Below, piece by piece: positions 59,652-64,000 of a stretch of 64,000 nt of DNA. The translations under genes and the position numbers were made by a program. How positions within the stretch are numbered: position 1 is the stretch's first letter; every line of letters starts with the position of its first letter. Below the pieces are notes generated by a model that saw only the letters and a list, made by a program, of their open reading frames with translations, was not told the origin of the DNA and ran no database searches. This stretch comes from Lacrimispora xylanisolvens (lineage in GTDB: Bacteria > Bacillota > Clostridia > Lachnospirales > Lachnospiraceae), in contig CP070896.1 of NCBI GenBank assembly GCA_017084465.1, positions 1,426,001 to 1,490,000 on the forward strand, read 5' to 3'.

Positions 59652-60596
59652 ATGGAGAAAAAAAAGAGAATTGTAATTGCCCTGGGCGGAAACGCCCTCG
59701 GCAATACCCTGCCGGAACAGATGGCAGCGGTCAAAATCACCTCAAAAGCCATCGTGGATCTGATTGAAGAAGGCTGTGAGGTGGTGGTTGTCCATGGAAA
59801 CGGCCCTCAGGTGGGAATGATCAACAACGCTATGAGTGCGTTATGCAGAGAAGACCCGAATCAGCCTAACACTCCTCTCTCCGTCTGCGTTGCCATGAGC
59901 CAGGCTTATATCGGTTATGATTTACAAAATGCATTAAGAGAAGAACTGGTGAACCGGAATATGAGAAACATTCCGGTGACCACCATGATTACCCAGATCC
60001 GTGTGGACGAAAACGACCCCGCATTTTCAAATCCTACCAAGCCCATTGGACATTTTATGACAGAAGAACAGGCAAAGGAAGCATCTGAAAAATACGGGTA
60101 CTTAATGAAAGAGGATGCAGGCAGGGGATACCGGCGAATGGTTGCCTCTCCAAAACCTCAGGAAATCATCGAAATTGAAGCGATCCGTTCCCTGGTGGAC
60201 AGCGGACAGCTGGTGATTGCCTGCGGTGGCGGTGGAATTCCTGTGACCTTAAACGGAAATCACTTAAAGGGCGCCAGCGCAGTCATTGATAAAGACTTTG
60301 CCAGCGAACTCCTGGCTGAACAACTGAACGCAGATCTTCTTATTATACTCACAGCCGTGGAAAAAATCGCCTTAAATTATGGCAGACCTGATGAAAAATG
60401 GCTGAGTGATATTACCGCTAAAGAGGCGCGTCAGTACATCAATGAGGGACACTTTGCACCTGGCTCCATGCTTCCCAAGGTGGAGGCAGCAGTAAAATTT
60501 GCGGAATCCAGGAAAGGGCGGACGGCTCTCATCACTCTTTTAGAAAAAGCAAAAGAAGGAATACTTGGAAGTACGGGAACTCATATTCAACAGTAA
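59652..60596 (+). CDS. arcC: Carbamate kinase (YqeA/ArcC)
   Basis: An intact 314-aa carbamate kinase. Visible family motifs are VIALGGNALGNTLPEQ near 7-22, VVVHGNGPQVGMINNA near 43-58, VIACGGGGIPV near 195, VIDKDFASELLAEQL, and GSMLPKVEAAVKF near the C-terminus. It converts carbamoyl phosphate and ADP to ATP, CO2 and ammonia, the energy-yielding step of the pathway. It lies directly behind ygeW, so the phosphorolysis and kinase steps are encoded side by side. Confidence 0.92.
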   Translation: MEKKKRIVIALGGNALGNTLPEQMAAVKITSKAIVDLIEEGCEVVVVHGNGPQVGMINNAMSALCREDPNQPNTPLSVCVAMSQAYIGYDLQNALREELVNRNMRNIPVTTMITQIRVDENDPAFSNPTKPIGHFMTEEQAKEASEKYGYLMKEDAGRGYRRMVASPKPQEIIEIEAIRSLVDSGQLVIACGGGGIPVTLNGNHLKGASAVIDKDFASELLAEQLNADLLIILTAVEKIALNYGRPDEKWLSDITAKEARQYINEGHFAPGSMLPKVEAAVKFAESRKGRTALITLLEKAKEGILGSTGTHIQQ

Positions 60597-60622
60597 AACA
60601 TCTTAAAGGAGAACATTTTACT

Positions 60623-61946
60623 ATGAGACAAACTGACAGGAAGTATGCATCTATTTTTGAACTCGACGGCATCCCCAGGTTTTCTCACGCACTCCCCCTT
60701 GCAATACAACATCTGGTTGCAATGATTGTCGGCTGCGTCACACCACCCATCATTGTATCCAATATCGTAGGACTGGAAGCTTCTGAGCGGGTCATCCTCA
60801 TACAGGCTGCCCTGGTAGTTTCGGCCCTTTCCACCCTCCTCCAGCTTTCCATCGGGAAAAAGAAAGGATTCCACCTTGGAGCCTCCCTCCCTGTTATCCT
60901 GGGTATCAGTTTTGCATACGTCCCAAGTATGCAGTCCATTGCCGCAGATTATGGCATATCTGCCATTCTGGGAGCTCAGATCGTTGGCGGTATCGTGGCA
61001 TTCCTGGTAGGTATCTCTGTTATGCGGATCCGGAAATTCTTCCCCCCATTAATTACCGGAACTGTAGTTTTTACCATAGGACTTTCTCTTTACCCTACTG
61101 CCATTAACTATATGGCAGGTGGTGTTTCAAGTCCCTCATACGGATCGTGGCAGAACTGGACCGTTGCATTTATTACCCTGACAGTCGTTACAGTTCTCAA
61201 TCATTTTGGTAAAGGAATTTATAAACTGGCTTCCATTCTCATCGGCATTATCGTGGGATATGTAACTGCATTGTTTTTTGGAATGGTGAGTTTTTCCAAC
61301 ATCGCTGCTGCTTCCCTGTTTTCCATTCCAAGGCCCCTTCATTTTGGAATTGTATTTGAACCCTCTTCCTGTATTGCCATCGGACTCTTATTTGCCATTA
61401 ACTCCGTTCAGGCAATCGGAGACTTTACCGCCACCACCAGCGGCTCCATCGACAGAGAGCCTACGGATAAGGAATTACAGGGCGGAATCATGGGTTACGG
61501 TGTAACAAATATCCTGGGAGCACTTTTGGGCGGTCTGCCCACCGCTACCTACAGCCAGAACGTAGGTATCGTAACCACAACCAAGGTGGTCAACCGCTGT
61601 GTAATGGGATTAACTGCTGTCTTTTTTGCTGGCTGCCGGTCTGATTCCCAAGTTTTCTGCTTTGCTTACCACCATTCCCCAGTGTGTGTTAGGAGGTGCT
61701 ACTGTATCTGTATTTGCCTCCATAGCCATGACGGGTATGAAACTGGTCACTTCCGAAGAGATGAACTATCGGAATTCTTCCATCGTAGGACTTGCTGCTG
61801 CACTTGGAATGGGAATATCCCAGGCTACAGCTGCTCTTTCTACATTTCCAGCCTGGGTAGTCACTATCTTTGGCCGTTCTCCTGTGGTTGTTGCAACATT
61901 AGTAGCAATCTTCTTAAATATTATTTTGCCTAAAAACGGGAAATAA
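60623..61946 (+). CDS. NCS2 uracil-xanthine-type permease (one frameshift)
   Basis: Reconstructed to 440 aa with about 12 to 14 hydrophobic segments. NCS2 motifs are visible: ALPLAIQHLVAMIVGCVTPP at the start, AINSVQAIGDFTATT near 255 (the QAIGD block), and PTATYSQNVGIVTTTKV near 305. One T too many in a six-T run near 61625 splits it; five T gives VFLLAAGLIPKFSALL and the last helices (ISQATAALSTFPAWVV). It would import xanthine, uric acid or a related purine for the pathway. AAAGGAG before the ATG. Confidence 0.88.
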
Positions 61947-61977
61947 TTAATATAATCGTGGAATAGATTATATTAAT
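61946..61977. promoter_or_regulatory. Perfect 12-bp inverted repeat before tspO
   Basis: ATTAATATAATC-GTGGAATA-GATTATATTAAT, starting within the permease stop codon. The arms contain TATAAT-like boxes and no T-run follows, so it is more likely an operator or promoter-operator than a terminator. Confidence 0.5.
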
Positions 61978-61997
61978 GATTGGAACAGGAGATTCCT

Positions 61998-62462
61998 ATG
62001 AATGCAAATCGAAAAAAGTTAATTTTCTTCCTGGTACTACCTCTGGCAGTTGGCGCATTGGCTGGATTTTTAACAAAAAACAGCATGATGGTATACAAAA
62101 ATTTAAACCAGCCACCGCTTTCCCCTCCAGGGTGGATCTTCCCTATTGTCTGGACGATCTTGTATCTTTTAATGGGGTTGGGATCTTATTTAATTGCACA
62201 GTCATCTTCTCCGAAAAAAAAGGAAGCACTGCAGATTTATGGAATCCAGCTGGCACTTAATTTTATCTGGAGTATTGTTTTCTTTAACCTGCAGAATTAT
62301 CTTCTGGCATTTCTGATTCTTCTTGTTTTATGGTACTTTATTATTCGTATGATCAGGGCGTTTGGGAGTGTGAATCCAACAGCTGCCCTTATGCAGATTC
62401 CTTACCTTTTATGGGTTACATTTGCTGGATATCTAAATCTGGCCATTGTTTTATTAAACTGA
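61998..62462 (+). CDS. tspO: TspO/MBR family membrane protein
   Basis: A 154-aa protein with five predicted transmembrane helices and TspO landmarks: PPLSPPGWIFPIVWTILYLL near 32-51, LALNFIWSIVFF near 83, and LMQIPYLLWVTFAGYLN near 131-148. TspO proteins bind porphyrins or other hydrophobic ligands and affect stress responses. ATG 61998 has an AGGAG site. It follows the permease by 51 bases and precedes a bidirectional terminator. A functional link to purine degradation is not evident. Confidence 0.9.
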   Translation: MNANRKKLIFFLVLPLAVGALAGFLTKNSMMVYKNLNQPPLSPPGWIFPIVWTILYLLMGLGSYLIAQSSSPKKKEALQIYGIQLALNFIWSIVFFNLQNYLLAFLILLVLWYFIIRMIRAFGSVNPTAALMQIPYLLWVTFAGYLNLAIVLLN

Positions 62463-62479
62463 TTATAAACATAAAAAGA

Positions 62480-62504
62480 GGCGGTGACAATCCTTGTCAC
62501 CGCC
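62480..62504. terminator. Bidirectional Rho-independent terminator
   Basis: A perfect 11-bp stem, GGCGGTGACAA / TTGTCACCGCC with a 3-base loop. A TTCTTC tail on the plus strand and TCTTTTT on the minus strand let it serve both converging genes (tspO and the purine permease). Confidence 0.85.
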
Positions 62505-62518
62505 TTCTTCATTCATCA

Positions 62519-63913
62519 TCAGATCAATACATATTTCAACACGAATAATATGGCTAAAATATACATGAGCAGACTTATTTTCTTTTTCTTTGCATTGCCT
62601 GTTACAACATTAATAAACACATAAGAGATTACGCCCATGGCGATACCCTCAGAAATGCTGTACATAAACGGCATGGCAATGATTGCAATGTAACTTGGAA
62701 TCGCTTCCGTAAAGTCAGAAAAGTCAACCTTGGTAACAGATGTCATCATAAGGAATCCTACAACAACCAAAGCTGGGGCAGTTGCAAAAGATGGAATTGC
62801 AAGGAAAATCGGGGATAAAAACAGGGATAAGCCAAACAGTATGGCTGCTACCACTGCTGTTAATCCGGTTCTACCGCCTTCTGCTACTCCTGCAGCACTT
62901 TCTACAAACGTTGTAGTTGTTGAAGTACCAAATAAAGCACCTACAGAAGTTCCAACCGCGTCTGCTAATAAAGCGCCTCTGATCTGAGGAAGCTTTCCAT
63001 CTTTATCAAGCATATCTGCTTTGGAAGCTACTCCGATTAAGGTTCCCAGTGTATCAAACATATCAACAAACAGAAATGCAAACATAACTACCAGGAAATC
63101 CACTGACAAAATCTTTGAAAAATCCAGTTTAAATAAGGTGGGTGCCATACTTGGAACTCCAAATCCTCTGGATAAATCAGGGAATACACTGTACATGCCA
63201 AGTTCCGGATTAGGCTGATATAAGCCTACAGCCTGACAGATCATGCCAAGTGCCCAAGTTGCCAAAATGCCCCATAAAATATTACCTTTCACATTCTTCA
63301 CAACCAGTACTGCCGTAAGAAGAATGCCGATTATGGCAAGTAACACTGTAATTCCTACAGAATTAAACGTTCCATCAGCAAGAGAACCCTTAAAAGAATA
63401 CATGGTTACAAGAGTCGCTCCGTCAACCACTACCTTTGCATTCTGAAGTCCGATAAATGCAATGAATAAACCGATACCAACGGATACTGCATGTTTTAAA
63501 TTCATCGGAATTGCATTGAATATCGCCTCCCGGACATTGGTCAGGGAAAGAAGAATAAAGATAATACCTTCAATAAATACAGCTGCTAAAGCCATCTCCC
63601 AGGTATAACCCATATTCAGTACTACGGTATAGGCAAAGTAAGCATTAAGACCCATTCCCGGTGCGAGTACAAACGGGTAATTTGCCAGACCTGCCATTAA
63701 AAGAGTTGCAACTAAAGATGCCAGCGCTGTTGCAGTAAAAACTGCACCGCTGTCCATTCCTGCTGCTCCAAGAATACTTGGGTTCACTGCCAGAATGTAA
63801 GCCATCGTCATAAATGTGGTGATTCCGGCTACCACCTCAGTTTTCACATCTGTGTGATTCTTAGATAAATGAAAAACTTTTTCAAAAAATCCATCATTGG
63901 TGTTTCGTTCCAT
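62519..63913 (-). CDS. NCS2-family adenine/guanine/hypoxanthine permease (AzgA/PbuG-type)
   Basis: An intact 464-aa membrane transporter from ATG 63913 (AAGGAGG upstream). Family blocks are VVAGITTFMTMAYILAVNPS near 27-46, APGMGLNAYFAYTV near 84, FLFVDMFDTLGTLIGVA near 260-276, and GTSTTTTFVESAAGVAEGG near 305. This AzgA/PbuG branch takes up adenine, guanine and hypoxanthine. It converges on the purine cluster and may feed it or simple salvage. Regulation is not visible because the upstream region is cut by the window end. Confidence 0.92.
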   Translation of the reverse strand: MERNTNDGFFEKVFHLSKNHTDVKTEVVAGITTFMTMAYILAVNPSILGAAGMDSGAVFTATALASLVATLLMAGLANYPFVLAPGMGLNAYFAYTVVLNMGYTWEMALAAVFIEGIIFILLSLTNVREAIFNAIPMNLKHAVSVGIGLFIAFIGLQNAKVVVDGATLVTMYSFKGSLADGTFNSVGITVLLAIIGILLTAVLVVKNVKGNILWGILATWALGMICQAVGLYQPNPELGMYSVFPDLSRGFGVPSMAPTLFKLDFSKILSVDFLVVMFAFLFVDMFDTLGTLIGVASKADMLDKDGKLPQIRGALLADAVGTSVGALFGTSTTTTFVESAAGVAEGGRTGLTAVVAAILFGLSLFLSPIFLAIPSFATAPALVVVGFLMMTSVTKVDFSDFTEAIPSYIAIIAMPFMYSISEGIAMGVISYVFINVVTGNAKKKKISLLMYILAILFVLKYVLI

Positions 63914-63975
63914 ACTTCCTACCTCCTTAGGTGCTCTAAAAAATTCGTTTCCCTTCCACATACTTCCCCGCGATG

Positions 63976-63991
63976 TGTCTGTCGTCAGACA
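63976..63991 (-). other. Short hairpin upstream of the purine permease
   Basis: A 6-bp stem, TGTCTG / CAGACA with a 4-base loop, lies 63 bases before the permease start. It could be the end of an RNA leader or riboswitch, but the upstream part lies outside the window. Confidence 0.25.
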
Positions 63992-64000
63992 GATAGATAA

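Noticed and set aside
63914..64000. Purine riboswitch before the NCS2 permease
   Set aside because: The visible 87 bases lack the conserved junction and loop bases of purine riboswitches; the rest lies outside the window.

Overview
The window looks like a chromosomal segment of a low-to-moderate GC, Gram-positive anaerobe of the Clostridia, probably Lachnospiraceae. This rests on purine-rich Shine-Dalgarno sites (AGGAGG types) before almost every gene, sigma-A style promoters, many Rho-independent terminators, and gene content of anaerobic purine fermentation. No rRNA, tRNA, CRISPR array or intact insertion sequence was seen.

Region 1 (about 1-41,000, all on the minus strand) reads as a contractile, T6SS/phage-tail-like injection system in a monoderm. 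From its upstream (right) end it contains an orphan LytTR response regulator (40150-40872), a lipoprotein, a membrane vWA protein, a long sheath-like protein, two tandem Hcp/tail-tube-like proteins, a DnaJ-domain protein, two FHA proteins, two PP2C-type phosphatase proteins (one fused to a membrane/TPR-like tail), a SAP-Hsp70-like ATPase, and three unassigned proteins in the baseplate position. Two syntenic seven-gene effector modules follow (22396 to 9631, and 5745 to the left edge). Each carries a DcrB/EagR-like candidate chaperone, two VgrG-like spikes, a pentapeptide-repeat protein, a DUF1629/Imm11-like protein, a DUF4280 PAAR-like tip and a VgrG-Rhs polymorphic toxin. The complete toxin (2445 aa) ends in a YwqJ-type deaminase domain. 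Between the modules lies a small bank of immunity-type genes (unknown, unknown, NADAR, SUKH-3, DUF2185) with remnants of a group II intron. Four promoters across the region share direct-repeat motifs of about 21-22 bp period, which suggests one regulon under the LytTR regulator.

Region 2 (41,216-42,958) is a single membrane PAS-GGDEF-HD-GYP protein bounded by terminators.

Region 3 (43,094-61,946) is a divergently arranged purine/uric-acid degradation cluster. The minus arm encodes SsnA, YgfK, a selenium-dependent xanthine dehydrogenase-type hydroxylase, a hydantoinase, and the cofactor genes yqeC, moeA-like, yqeB and mocA-like. The plus arm encodes a YheO-type regulator, YgeX (diaminopropionate ammonia-lyase), YgeY, YgeW, carbamate kinase and an NCS2 permease. 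A tspO gene and a convergent AzgA/PbuG-type purine permease end the window. The genes fit one flow: purine uptake, Se/Mo-dependent hydroxylation, ring opening, release of diaminopropionate-type and carbamoyl intermediates, and ATP from carbamoyl phosphate.

Caution: about 30 single-base frameshifts, nearly all in homopolymers, break about 23 otherwise conserved genes in both regions. The pattern looks like sequencing or assembly error rather than decay, so coordinates here span the reconstructed genes and the frameshifts are stated per gene.
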